Positions 1 to 5,586 of a DNA stretch of 5,684 bases are shown here, one piece after another. The position numbers were made by a program, and so were the translations under genes. Under the pieces are notes generated by a model. That model saw nothing but the letters and a program-made list of their open reading frames with translations. It was not told the origin of the DNA and did not search any database. Origin of the DNA: Ruminococcus flavefaciens. GTDB lineage: Bacteria > Bacillota > Clostridia > Oscillospirales > Ruminococcaceae. Numbering within the stretch: position 1 is the stretch's first letter; each line of letters begins with the position of its first letter. The DNA lies in the NCBI GenBank assembly GCA_902792495.1, contig CADBAC010000098.1, forward strand, positions 1 through 5,684, given 5' to 3'.

Positions 1-546
1 GATACCGCTCTGGATAGGAGCATAGTCGTTGAGAGCCTTAGCCATAGGAGCGAGGCAGTTTGTTGTGCATGAAGCAGCAGAGATGATCTTGTCATCCTTT
101 GTGAGAGTCTTCTCGTTAACGCTGTAAACGATTGTAGGAAGATCGTTGCCTGCAGGAGCAGAGATAACAACCTTCTTAGCACCAGCGTTGATGTGAGCCT
201 GTGACTTCTCCTTTGAGCAGTAGAAACCTGTGCACTCGAGAACAACGTCAACACCGATCTCGCCCCAAGGAAGCTCTGCAGCGTTAGCCTTAGCGTAGAT
301 CTGGAGTGTCTTGCCGTCTACAGTGATTGTACCCTTTTCGTCATCAGCCTCAACTGTGTGAAGGTTCTCACCGATCTTACCTGCGTAACCGCCCTGTGCT
401 GTATCATACTTGAGAAGATGAGCGAGCATTGAAGGCTTTGTAAGGTCGTTGATAGCAACTACCTCATAACCCTCAGCACCGAACATCTGTCTGAAAGCGA
501 GACGACCGATACGGCCGAAACCATTAATTGCAACTTTAACTGACAT
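1..546 (-). CDS. gap: Glyceraldehyde-3-phosphate dehydrogenase, type I (N-terminal 182 residues; runs off the left edge)
   Basis: This is cytoplasmic GAPDH of glycolysis, which oxidatively phosphorylates glyceraldehyde 3-phosphate to 1,3-bisphosphoglycerate with NAD. Reading from the CAT at 544-546, the protein opens with MSVKVAINGFGRIGRLAFRQ, the Rossmann dinucleotide-binding glycine motif (residues 8-14). Asp34 in AINDLT is the residue that usually selects NAD over NADP. The catalytic cysteine is Cys160 in ASCTTNC. The frame is open to base 1, so about 155 C-terminal residues of a normal protein of about 335 residues, including the catalytic His, lie outside. An AGGAGG at 557-562, ten bases ahead of the ATG, fixes the start. 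Codon use is strongly biased (GCT, GGT, AAG, ACA, CTC/CTT), unlike the neighbours, as expected for a very highly expressed gene. It is transcribed divergently from the gene at 759. The family call is secure. Confidence 0.97.
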   Translation of the reverse strand, partial: MSVKVAINGFGRIGRLAFRQMFGAEGYEVVAINDLTKPSMLAHLLKYDTAQGGYAGKIGENLHTVEADDEKGTITVDGKTLQIYAKANAAELPWGEIGVDVVLECTGFYCSKEKSQAHINAGAKKVVISAPAGNDLPTIVYSVNEKTLTKDDKIISAASCTTNCLAPMAKALNDYAPIQSGI

Positions 547-579
547 TGGAAAATTACCTCCTAAAAATTTTATATTTCT

Positions 580-608
580 ATTATACTGCAAAGCTGCAAA
601 ATTTTCAA
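580..608 (-). promoter_or_regulatory. Sigma-70/SigA-type promoter of gap, with tandem repeat in the spacer
   Basis: On the minus strand, TTGAAA (608-603) and TATAAT (585-580) are separated by exactly 17 bases, a five-of-six -35 box with a perfect -10 box. Transcription should start near 572-573, which gives a leader of about 27 bases that carries the AGGAGG at 557-562. The 17-base spacer is almost wholly made of two direct copies of TTTGCAG (600-594 and 592-586) separated by one C. This could be chance or a regulator site overlapping the promoter. I could not match it to a known operator. Confidence 0.85.
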
Positions 609-627
609 GTGGTTCGATAAAAAAATA

Positions 628-694
628 ACAGAAAATTTCGGAAATATACACTTTCAACTATGTGCACTAAACAAAACTGAAAATTTTGTGAAAT
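628..694. repeat. Pair of imperfect direct repeats in the gap divergent intergenic region
   Basis: ACAGAAAATTTCGGAAAT at 628-645 and ACTGAAAATTTTGTGAAAT at 676-694 share the pattern ACWGAAAATTT followed by GAAAT, about 48 bases apart. They lie upstream of both divergent promoters, so they could be paired binding sites. The region is very AT-rich, so this similarity could be accidental. Confidence 0.3.
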
Positions 695-745
695 CTAACG
701 GAGAAAAACTTGCGATTTAGTATTTATTTTTTCGTGAAAAAGTTG

Positions 746-751
746 TATAAT
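746..751 (+). promoter_or_regulatory. Candidate -10 box for the gene at 759
   Basis: A perfect TATAAT stands at 746-751. At 17 bases spacing the -35 position (723-728) reads TTTATT, which is poor, and there is no TGN extension. If this box is used, transcription starts near 758, so a GTG at 759 would be leaderless and the ribosome binding site at 775-788 would be in the leader. AT-richness makes a chance TATAAT plausible. Confidence 0.4.
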
Positions 752-758
752 AATAAAT

Positions 759-1535
759 GTGAATACTGACTGCGAAAGGAAAGGTGATATTCTGGATAAA
801 TATAATGAGATCAGAGATTTTTTCAACAGCTCCTTTGCTGAGGAGTTTATCAGATATAATAATGTAATGGCGAGGGCTGCTGCTGCGGCTGCTTCTGCGG
901 TGAGGGACAAAAGGTCCCCGAAAAGGGAAGATCCTGCCGTGAGAGATTACATCATGCAGATGACCTGCAATATCATGCGGGCTATGGAGATCTCTTCCTT
1001 TGCCGCCGCCGATATTCCCGTGGACAGCAGGGAAGTTGTTGATATGCCGTCGTTTCAGCGTGAACTGATACAGCAGTGCGGATCTGTCACAGGCGGCAGG
1101 GCTGAGATAGTGACAGGTGAGAACACCGCCGAACCCTTTATTGCTTCGCTCGGTGTCATGAGGTATATCTTCCTCGGACAGATCAGGAAGCTTCTTGCCC
1201 ATTCCGAGGGGATGCGCAACACATTCTGCCTGACCAGCAGGACGGCTGATGACGGTGTGCATATCACTCTTGAAGCCCGTGAGAGGACAGACGCTCCGGT
1301 CAGCGGAAACCCACGGCCTCCCGAGATGATAGATGCTTACCCCGATGAGGTGTGCAGGCTTCTTGCGGAGCGCATGGGTGCTGAGATAAGCTGTGTTGAA
1401 AACGGCTTTACCCTGCATATACCGCCCTGTGATTTCCACGGAGACATTACCCTCCACAGCGAAGCCATATCCCCCGAAGGCGGCGATTTTACGCCGTATT
1501 CCCTGATGCTGTCAGATCTGACCGATAGTCATTGA
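759..1535 (+). CDS. Uncharacterised protein with degenerate histidine-kinase-like C-terminal domain
   Basis: I do not recognise this 258-residue protein by name. It has no signal peptide or membrane segment and should be cytoplasmic. Residues 15-47 and 60-85 look helical, with a run of six alanines at 40-45 and a charged linker between. Residues 97-223 have the layout of a GHKL/histidine-kinase ATPase domain: a helix (GVMRYIFLGQIRKLL, 132-146) where the N box normally sits, a strand DDGVHITLEA, then EVCRLLAERMGAEIS and ENGFTLHIPP resembling the closing helix, strand and G2 region. The phospho-accepting His, the N-box Asn and the DxGxG box are not visible, so catalysis is unlikely. It may be a scaffold or sensor remnant. 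The fold is my inference from pattern alone. The start is uncertain: GTG 759 lacks a ribosome binding site, ATT 789 or CTG 792 have one, and the first in-frame ATG is at 867. It stands alone between gap and the CYTH operon. Confidence 0.75.
   Translation: MNTDCERKGDILDKYNEIRDFFNSSFAEEFIRYNNVMARAAAAAASAVRDKRSPKREDPAVRDYIMQMTCNIMRAMEISSFAAADIPVDSREVVDMPSFQRELIQQCGSVTGGRAEIVTGENTAEPFIASLGVMRYIFLGQIRKLLAHSEGMRNTFCLTSRTADDGVHITLEARERTDAPVSGNPRPPEMIDAYPDEVCRLLAERMGAEISCVENGFTLHIPPCDFHGDITLHSEAISPEGGDFTPYSLMLSDLTDSH
775..788 (+). promoter_or_regulatory. Strong Shine-Dalgarno-like sequence inside the 5' end of the frame at 759
   Basis: AAAGGAAAGGTGAT closely matches the complement of the 16S rRNA 3' end. 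Two overlapping cores are present, AAAGGA (775-780) and AAAGGTGAT (780-788). The in-frame codons at proper distance are ATT at 789 (8 bases after AAAGGA) and CTG at 792 (7 bases after the second AAAGG). No ATG, GTG or TTG lies in frame there. By contrast, the GTG at 759 has no visible ribosome binding site. This site therefore argues for a rare start codon, or else is a coincidence in coding sequence. Confidence 0.4.
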
Positions 1536-1604
1536 TTATATTTTTTTTATATATCGGTTTCAAATAAAACTAAGCATTTTTCACAGAATAATCCGAATTT
1601 TTTG

Positions 1605-1633
1605 TTGACATAAAACAAAAAATGTTATATAAT
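1605..1633 (+). promoter_or_regulatory. Perfect-consensus housekeeping promoter of the CYTH-phoH-ybeY-era operon
   Basis: TTGACA at 1605-1610 and TATAAT at 1628-1633 are both exact consensus and are 17 bases apart. The sequence upstream is A/T-rich, which could act as an UP element. Transcription should start near 1640, giving a leader of about 37 bases to the ATG at 1677. Such a promoter implies strong constitutive SigA-dependent expression unless a repressor acts. I see no clear operator. Confidence 0.9.
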
Positions 1634-1676
1634 ATCTAATTGGATAATGTTGATCATTTCGGTTTGGAGTGTGAAT

Positions 1677-2195
1677 ATGAGCAAAGTTTATGAGATCGAG
1701 AGAAAATTCCTCGTTGAGTTCCCCGATGTGGACAAGCTTGACGTTCGCAAGAGGATAGGCATTACTCAGACCTACCTTGTCAACGGTGAGGGCAATTCCC
1801 AGCGCAGAGTCCGCAGACTGGACGAAAACGGAGAAATATCCTATACCTATACGGAAAAAGTCTTCCTCACACCTGTTACCCGTGAGGAGAATGAGCGCAG
1901 CATCTCTCAGGATGACTACCTCCGTCTGCTCAGAGAAGCTAAGACCGATGTCAGACCTGTTGAGAAGGTCCGCTACGCTTTCAATTACCACGATCAGCTT
2001 TTTGAACTGGATACCTATCCGTTCTCTGATTCACTGGCTATCATGGAACTGGAGATGGAAAGCCCCGATCAGCTGATAGATTTCCCTGATAATGTCAGGG
2101 TGCTCAAAGATGTATCTGCGGACAAGAGATACTCAAATGCCGCACTTGCTTCGGCAGGCAGTTTCCCCGCAGACAAGATTGGAGAAAATAGTTAA
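1677..2195 (+). CDS. CYTH-domain protein, probable inorganic/organic triphosphatase (triphosphate tunnel metalloenzyme)
   Basis: This is a 172-residue CYTH (triphosphate tunnel) protein. The family folds as an eight-stranded barrel that binds a triphosphate and metal ions and cleaves phosphate from inorganic triphosphate, thiamine triphosphate or RNA 5' ends. The diagnostic N-terminal ExExK motif is E6-I-E8-R-K10 in YEIERKFLV. Basic tunnel residues follow (RRVRR at 43-47, K61 in YTEK, K97 and R99), and the acidic strand ELEME (124-128) supplies likely metal ligands. Length suits a single-domain member. The ATG at 1677 was chosen because GGAG at 1666-1669 lies seven bases ahead; an in-frame ATG at 1647 falls close to the predicted transcription start and lacks such a site. 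It is the first gene of the operon, and its stop shares one base with the phoH ATG (TAATG). The exact substrate cannot be read from sequence. Confidence 0.88.
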   Translation: MSKVYEIERKFLVEFPDVDKLDVRKRIGITQTYLVNGEGNSQRRVRRLDENGEISYTYTEKVFLTPVTREENERSISQDDYLRLLREAKTDVRPVEKVRYAFNYHDQLFELDTYPFSDSLAIMELEMESPDQLIDFPDNVRVLKDVSADKRYSNAALASAGSFPADKIGENS

Positions 2196-3166
2196 TGGCG
2201 GAAAAATTTGTAGACGTCGAAAGCCCCGATCAGCTCGCTTCGCTTTTCGGTCAGCTTGACGGCAACATAAGCCACATCCAGAAGGATTACAACGTTACTG
2301 CGGTCAGCAGGAACGGAGGCATAAAACTCATCGGTGACGAGGAAAACGTCATCGGCGCAGAAAAGGCTCTCAGAGCTATCCTCAGACTCAGCGGCAGCGG
2401 ACAGTCTGTCAGCGAGCAGACCGTCAGGTACGTGACCTCAATGGTCGCTGACGGTGTCGAACAGGAACTCGAAGAGCTGGGCGGCGACGGTATCTGCGTT
2501 ACGGCTTCGGGAAAGATACTCCGTCCCAGAACAGTGGGACAGAAGCGCTACACCGACGCTATAAGGAATAATACCATCGTCCTCGGTATCGGCCCTGCGG
2601 GTACGGGCAAGACCTACCTTGCTGTGGCTATGGCCGTAAAGGCCTTCAGAGAACATAAGATCAAAAAGATCATTCTCACCCGTCCTGCCGTTGAAGCAGG
2701 CGAAAAACTGGGCTTTCTCCCGGGCGACTTGCAGGATAAGGTAGACCCCTACCTCCGTCCGCTGTATGACGCTCTCTTCGATATGTTCGGTTCGGAGAGC
2801 TTTGCACGCTACATGGAGAAAGGCATTATCGAGGTCGCTCCTCTCGCTTATATGCGTGGACGTACACTCGACGAAGCTTTCATCATCCTCGATGAGGCTC
2901 AGAATACTACTTCGGAACAGATAAAAATGTTCCTGACCAGACTGGGAAATGACAGCAGAATGGTCATTACAGGCGATATCACTCAGATAGACCTGCCCGA
3001 TTCGAGAAAGTCGGGCCTCGTCGAAGCCATAAAGGTACTGAAAGGCATCGATGATATCGAAATTCACAGATTTACCGAAAAAGATGTCGTGCGCCACAGA
3101 CTTGTTCAGGACATAATCAAGGCGTACGAGAAATATAACGAAGGGAGAACGAGAAATCATGGCTAA
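2195..3166 (+). CDS. phoH: PhoH family ATPase (YbeZ/PhoL type)
   Basis: This is a cytoplasmic P-loop ATPase of the PhoH family, linked to RNA metabolism and usually encoded beside ybeY. Of its 323 residues, 30-65 form a KH-like RNA-binding region (VTAVSRNGGIKLIGDEEN). The Walker A motif is GPAGTGKT (133-140, Lys139). Residues 161-190 carry the PhoH signature TRPAVEAGEKLGFLPGDLQ followed by DKVDPYLRPL. Walker B is FIILDEAQN (229-237, Asp233/Glu234), and VITGDITQIDLP (257-268) is the conserved sensor-like strand. Length matches the family. GGAG at 2181-2184, ten bases ahead, supports the ATG, which overlaps the previous stop by one base. Its own end overlaps the ybeY start by eight bases. The protein probably works with YbeY in rRNA processing or RNA turnover. 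That role is inferred from conserved linkage. Confidence 0.95.
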   Translation: MAEKFVDVESPDQLASLFGQLDGNISHIQKDYNVTAVSRNGGIKLIGDEENVIGAEKALRAILRLSGSGQSVSEQTVRYVTSMVADGVEQELEELGGDGICVTASGKILRPRTVGQKRYTDAIRNNTIVLGIGPAGTGKTYLAVAMAVKAFREHKIKKIILTRPAVEAGEKLGFLPGDLQDKVDPYLRPLYDALFDMFGSESFARYMEKGIIEVAPLAYMRGRTLDEAFIILDEAQNTTSEQIKMFLTRLGNDSRMVITGDITQIDLPDSRKSGLVEAIKVLKGIDDIEIHRFTEKDVVRHRLVQDIIKAYEKYNEGRTRNHG

Positions 3167-3671
3167 ATTAAAAGTTTACGTAAAGAATAATCAGACAGAG
3201 GTGAAGGTGCCCGTAGGTATCAGACTGCTCATCAGAAGATGCTGTCAGGCTGTGCTCACTACCGAGAATTTCGGCAAGGACGCTGAAGTAAGCGTTTCTT
3301 TCGTAAGCAACAACGAGATAAAGAATCTCAATAAGATATACAGGAACAAGGACAGCGTTACCGATGTTCTTTCTTTCCCGCTGACAGGTGATGACGGTAC
3401 TGTTGAGATCAACCCCGAAACAGGCGCTGTACAGCTGGGCGATGTGGTCATTTCGCTTGAAACTGCCGTTAAGCAGGCTCAGAATTACGGCCACTCACTG
3501 GAGAGAGAAGTGGGATTCCTCACCGTTCATTCAATGCTGCACCTCCTCGGCTACGACCACGAAACAAGTCAGCTCGACCAGCGCATAATGCGTGAGAAGG
3601 AAGAGTCTGTCCTCGAAAAACTGGGAATTTCCAGAGACGCTACTTTTGTAGTGAACGGAGACAATAACTGA
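3159..3671 (+). CDS. ybeY: YbeY endoribonuclease / rRNA maturation factor
   Basis: This is a metal-dependent single-strand endoribonuclease needed for 16S rRNA 3'-end maturation and 70S quality control in the cytoplasm. The 170-residue protein carries the zinc motif HSMLHLLGYDH with His124, His128 and His134 (HxxxHxxxxxH). It also has the family block YRNKDSVTDVLSFPL (61-75) and LGDVVIS (93-99). Length is typical. The start overlaps the end of phoH by eight bases, with GGGAG at 3143-3147, eleven bases ahead, inside phoH. Its TGA shares one base with the era ATG (TGATG). In Bacillus, dgkA and cdd usually sit between ybeY and era; here the two are directly fused in one overlapping unit. All catalytic residues are present. 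Confidence 0.96.
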   Translation: MAKLKVYVKNNQTEVKVPVGIRLLIRRCCQAVLTTENFGKDAEVSVSFVSNNEIKNLNKIYRNKDSVTDVLSFPLTGDDGTVEINPETGAVQLGDVVISLETAVKQAQNYGHSLEREVGFLTVHSMLHLLGYDHETSQLDQRIMREKEESVLEKLGISRDATFVVNGDNN

Positions 3672-4564
3672 TGTCCAGAACAGCCTTTGTAACTATCGCA
3701 GGACGCACCAACGCAGGAAAGTCCTCGCTTCTCAATGCCATCGTGGGCGAGAAGATAGCTTCTGTCAGCAGCAAGCCCCAGACTACAAGAACACGTATCA
3801 CGGGTATCCGCAATATCGACGATGTACAGCTGGTTTTCTTCGATACTCCGGGACTTCATAAGCCTGTGAACAAACTCAGCGAGCATATGCTCAATACCGT
3901 CAGGGAATCCGTCAGCGATATCGACGCTGTGGTATTCGTCATGGACTGCACCAAGAAGATAAATCAGCAGGAGCTGGATCTGCTCAAGTCTATGAACAGC
4001 TCGAAAATGCCGGTAATACTGGTGCTGAACAAGATAGACCTGCTGAAGAACAAGGACGAGCTTGCTCCCGTTATCGCAGACCTTACATCGAAGATAAACT
4101 TCCAGGCGGTTATCCCTGTAAGTGTCACCGAAAACAGTGGCATCGACATCGTTATACAGGAGATAATCAATCTCTCCGAGGAGTCGGTGCACTACTTCCC
4201 CGATGACATGATAACAGACCAGCCCGAAAAGGTACTGGCTGCGGAGATGATACGTGAAAAGCTGCTCATGCTGCTCAATGACGAGGTGCCACACGGTATC
4301 GCTGTGGCAGTTGAAGAAATGTCGGAGCGTGACGATAAGGACATACTTGATATTTCCGCCGTTATCTACTGCGAGAGGGAATCACATAAGGGCATCGTCA
4401 TCGGAAAGGGCGGAGCTATGCTGAAAAAGGCATCCACCGCCGCACGTATGGAGCTGGAGGATTTCTTCCAGATAAAGGTTAACCTGAAGTGCTGGGTCAA
4501 GGTCAAAGAGGACTGGCGCAACAGGGAAGGACTTATCAGAAGCTTCGGACTTTCTGATAAATAA
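3671..4564 (+). CDS. era: GTPase Era, 16S rRNA-binding ribosome assembly factor
   Basis: Era is an essential GTPase that binds the 3' end of 16S rRNA during 30S assembly. The 297-residue protein has an N-terminal G domain: G1 GRTNAGKS (11-18), G2 region QTTRTRITGI (37-46), G3 DTPG (58-61), G4 NKID (120-123), and G5 around SVTE (151-154). The block starting HYFPDDMITDQPE (174-186) is typical of Era. The C-terminal KH domain (about 200-285) carries the RNA-binding GKGG loop (245-248). Two elements depart from what I remember of the family: G1 is usually GRPNVGKS and G5 usually begins SA. The length and all other parts are normal, so I expect a working enzyme. GGAG at 3657-3660, ten bases upstream, supports the start. 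It is the last gene of the overlapping operon, and no clear terminator follows. Confidence 0.95.
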   Translation: MSRTAFVTIAGRTNAGKSSLLNAIVGEKIASVSSKPQTTRTRITGIRNIDDVQLVFFDTPGLHKPVNKLSEHMLNTVRESVSDIDAVVFVMDCTKKINQQELDLLKSMNSSKMPVILVLNKIDLLKNKDELAPVIADLTSKINFQAVIPVSVTENSGIDIVIQEIINLSEESVHYFPDDMITDQPEKVLAAEMIREKLLMLLNDEVPHGIAVAVEEMSERDDKDILDISAVIYCERESHKGIVIGKGGAMLKKASTAARMELEDFFQIKVNLKCWVKVKEDWRNREGLIRSFGLSDK

Positions 4565-4643
4565 TACCACAAATAATTCTTACATAATTACAGATAATAA
4601 TAACGACATCGGCTTGACCGACGAAATAATTATCGATATTTAT

Positions 4644-4673
4644 TTGACAAAGAAAACTTCATTGAAATGTAAC
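4644..4673 (+). promoter_or_regulatory. Candidate promoter for yqzL-recO
   Basis: TTGACA (4644-4649) is an exact -35 box, and TGTAAC (4668-4673) is a four-of-six -10 box at 18 bases spacing. Transcription would start near 4680, leaving about 34 bases to the yqzL start. A second, weaker pair lies just upstream (TTGACC 4614-4619 with TATTTA 4637-4642, spacing 17). With no clear terminator after era, read-through from the upstream operon is also likely. Confidence 0.5.
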
Positions 4674-4695
4674 AGGGACGCCATAGTGCGCCCCT
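4674..4695 (+). other. Hairpin between era and yqzL
   Basis: AGGG-A-CGC (4674-4681) pairs with GCG-C-CCCT (4688-4695) around a six-base loop CATAGT, with one A/C mismatch. Only three Ts follow, so it is not a convincing terminator. It lies across the predicted start of the yqzL promoter and so would be whole only in read-through RNA from era, where it could limit read-through or protect the processed end. Confidence 0.4.
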
Positions 4696-4713
4696 TTGCA
4701 TCAGGAGGTAATT

Positions 4714-4845
4714 ATGGAAGAATTGCTGTGGGAGAGATTCACGGAAACAGGCAGGATAGAGGACTATCTGTCCTATGCCGTATACACTGAGGATACTCAT
4801 GATAACAATAGAAGGAATAGTCCTGAGAGAGCGCTCGGTCGGTGA
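4714..4845 (+). CDS. yqzL: YqzL family small protein
   Basis: This 43-residue protein is easily missed because of its size. The strong AGGAGG at 4703-4708, five bases before the ATG, is the best ribosome binding site on the plus strand of this window. The sequence begins MEELLWERFTETGRIEDYLS. Its pattern W-x2-F-x2-TG-x-I-x2-YL matches what I recall of Bacillus YqzL, a protein of unknown function of under 50 residues encoded between era and recO, exactly the position seen here. The last 15 or so codons overlap recO by 47 bases in another frame, and the tail (NNRRNSPERALGR) is probably not conserved. The overlap means recO translation is likely coupled to it. The family has no established function that I can state. 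Assignment rests on the motif plus synteny. Confidence 0.85.
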   Translation: MEELLWERFTETGRIEDYLSYAVYTEDTHDNNRRNSPERALGR

Positions 4846-5542
4846 AGCGGATAAGTTCATCGACATCCTGACAAGAGACAGGGGAGTGCTGGAAGCTTCC
4901 GTAAAGGGAGCGAAGAAGATCAACGGCAAAAGCGGAAGTTCATCCCAGCTTTTCGCCTATTCAAGGTTCTGCCTCGATCAGCGGAGAAATATGCTGTATC
5001 TCAACAGTGCAGAGCCTTTACATATTTTTTACGGGCTGAGGGATTCGCTGACGAAGATATCGCTGGCCTCCTATTTTTCGGAGGTACTGCGGTTCTGTGT
5101 GATACCCGAGGCTCAGAACAACGATATATTGCGATTGACTCTCAACTGCCTGCACTACCTTGAAAAGAACGAGAGGAGCGAGGAATTTCTGAAGGCGGTG
5201 TTCGAGCTGCGGCTGATGTCGGAGATAGGCTTCATGCCTGACATAGTGGCTTGCAGGGAATGCGGAACATTTGAGCCTGAGGAGATATTCTTCTCCATAA
5301 CGGACGGGGGATTTTACTGTTCGGATTGTTTCGGGGAAGGGCATGGCGGAAATTATATGAGGGTGCGGCTGCCTGTGCTGAGAGCGGTGAGACATATAGT
5401 GCTTGCTGATTTCGGGAGGTTGTTCAATTTTCGGGTAACGGAAGGGACGATGAGTGCGCTTTCGCAGTTAGCGGAGGAGTACACGCAGGCGCATCTGGAG
5501 AAGAGTTTCCCGACGCTGGAGTTTTACAGGTCGGTGAAATAA
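4799..5542 (+). CDS. recO: DNA repair protein RecO
   Basis: RecO is the RecF-pathway mediator that binds single-stranded DNA, SSB and RecR and helps load RecA at gaps. The 247-residue protein starts with the OB fold (MITIEGIVLRERSVGEADKF onward, to about residue 80), containing the conserved GEADKFIDILTRDRG block and KGAKK. A helical region follows, with FELRLMSEIGFMP at 135-147. A four-Cys zinc site comes next: Cys152/Cys155 (CREC) and Cys174/Cys177 (CSDC). Length is normal. The ATG at 4799 was chosen because TGAGGA at 4788-4793 is five bases upstream and the OB fold begins there; the in-frame ATG at 4775 would add eight unrelated residues. Codon use shifts to G-ending forms (GCG, GTG, GGG, TTG) relative to the C/T-ending style of phoH to era, which fits lower expression. 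It follows and overlaps yqzL. Confidence 0.95.
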   Translation: MITIEGIVLRERSVGEADKFIDILTRDRGVLEASVKGAKKINGKSGSSSQLFAYSRFCLDQRRNMLYLNSAEPLHIFYGLRDSLTKISLASYFSEVLRFCVIPEAQNNDILRLTLNCLHYLEKNERSEEFLKAVFELRLMSEIGFMPDIVACRECGTFEPEEIFFSITDGGFYCSDCFGEGHGGNYMRVRLPVLRAVRHIVLADFGRLFNFRVTEGTMSALSQLAEEYTQAHLEKSFPTLEFYRSVK

Positions 5543-5575
5543 AAAGAAAAAATAAAAGAAATCGGCGAAGCCGAC
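5541..5575 (-). terminator. Intrinsic terminator for minus-strand transcription
   Basis: On the minus strand, TCGGC (5574-5570) and GCCGA (5566-5562) form a stem with a three-base TTC loop, plus a possible outer G-T pair. It is followed by a run reading TTTCTTTTATTTTTTC and then TTTTT, to 5541. That is a good terminator layout for RNA coming from the right. On the plus strand the hairpin is followed by CAATACC, so it would not stop recO transcription. It implies a leftward gene beyond the window. Confidence 0.6.
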
Positions 5576-5586
5576 AATACCAGAGT

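Noticed and set aside
710..769. 19-codon frame from TTG 710 with GGAG at 700-703, ending inside the start of the next gene
   Set aside because: It could be a leader peptide coupled to the gene at 759, but there is no convincing promoter upstream, the start is weak and nothing in the peptide supports function.
717..1457. Long open frame (246 codons) on the minus strand opposite the gene at 759
   Set aside because: The translation is low-complexity antisense in character (many His, Arg, Ser), has no motif and no ribosome binding site. The plus-strand frame has sensible codon use and a plausible domain layout.
1521..1558. ACCGATA/TATCGGT inverted repeat around the stop at 1533
   Set aside because: It has a seven-pair stem with a 24-base loop and no T-run after it. 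It is too weak to call a terminator.
1647..1676. Upstream ATG extension of the CYTH gene
   Set aside because: It starts about seven bases after the predicted transcription start, has no ribosome binding site and would place ten unrelated residues before the ExExK strand.
2438..3160. 240-codon minus-strand frame opposite phoH
   Set aside because: It is a shadow of a clearly recognised gene and has no domain or ribosome binding site.
3569..4294. 241-codon minus-strand frame opposite era
   Set aside because: It is a shadow of Era; the composition is rich in His, Tyr and Leu with no recognisable motif.
4775..4798. Upstream ATG extension of recO
   Set aside because: The eight extra residues are outside the conserved OB fold, and the ribosome binding site at 4788-4793 serves the ATG at 4799.
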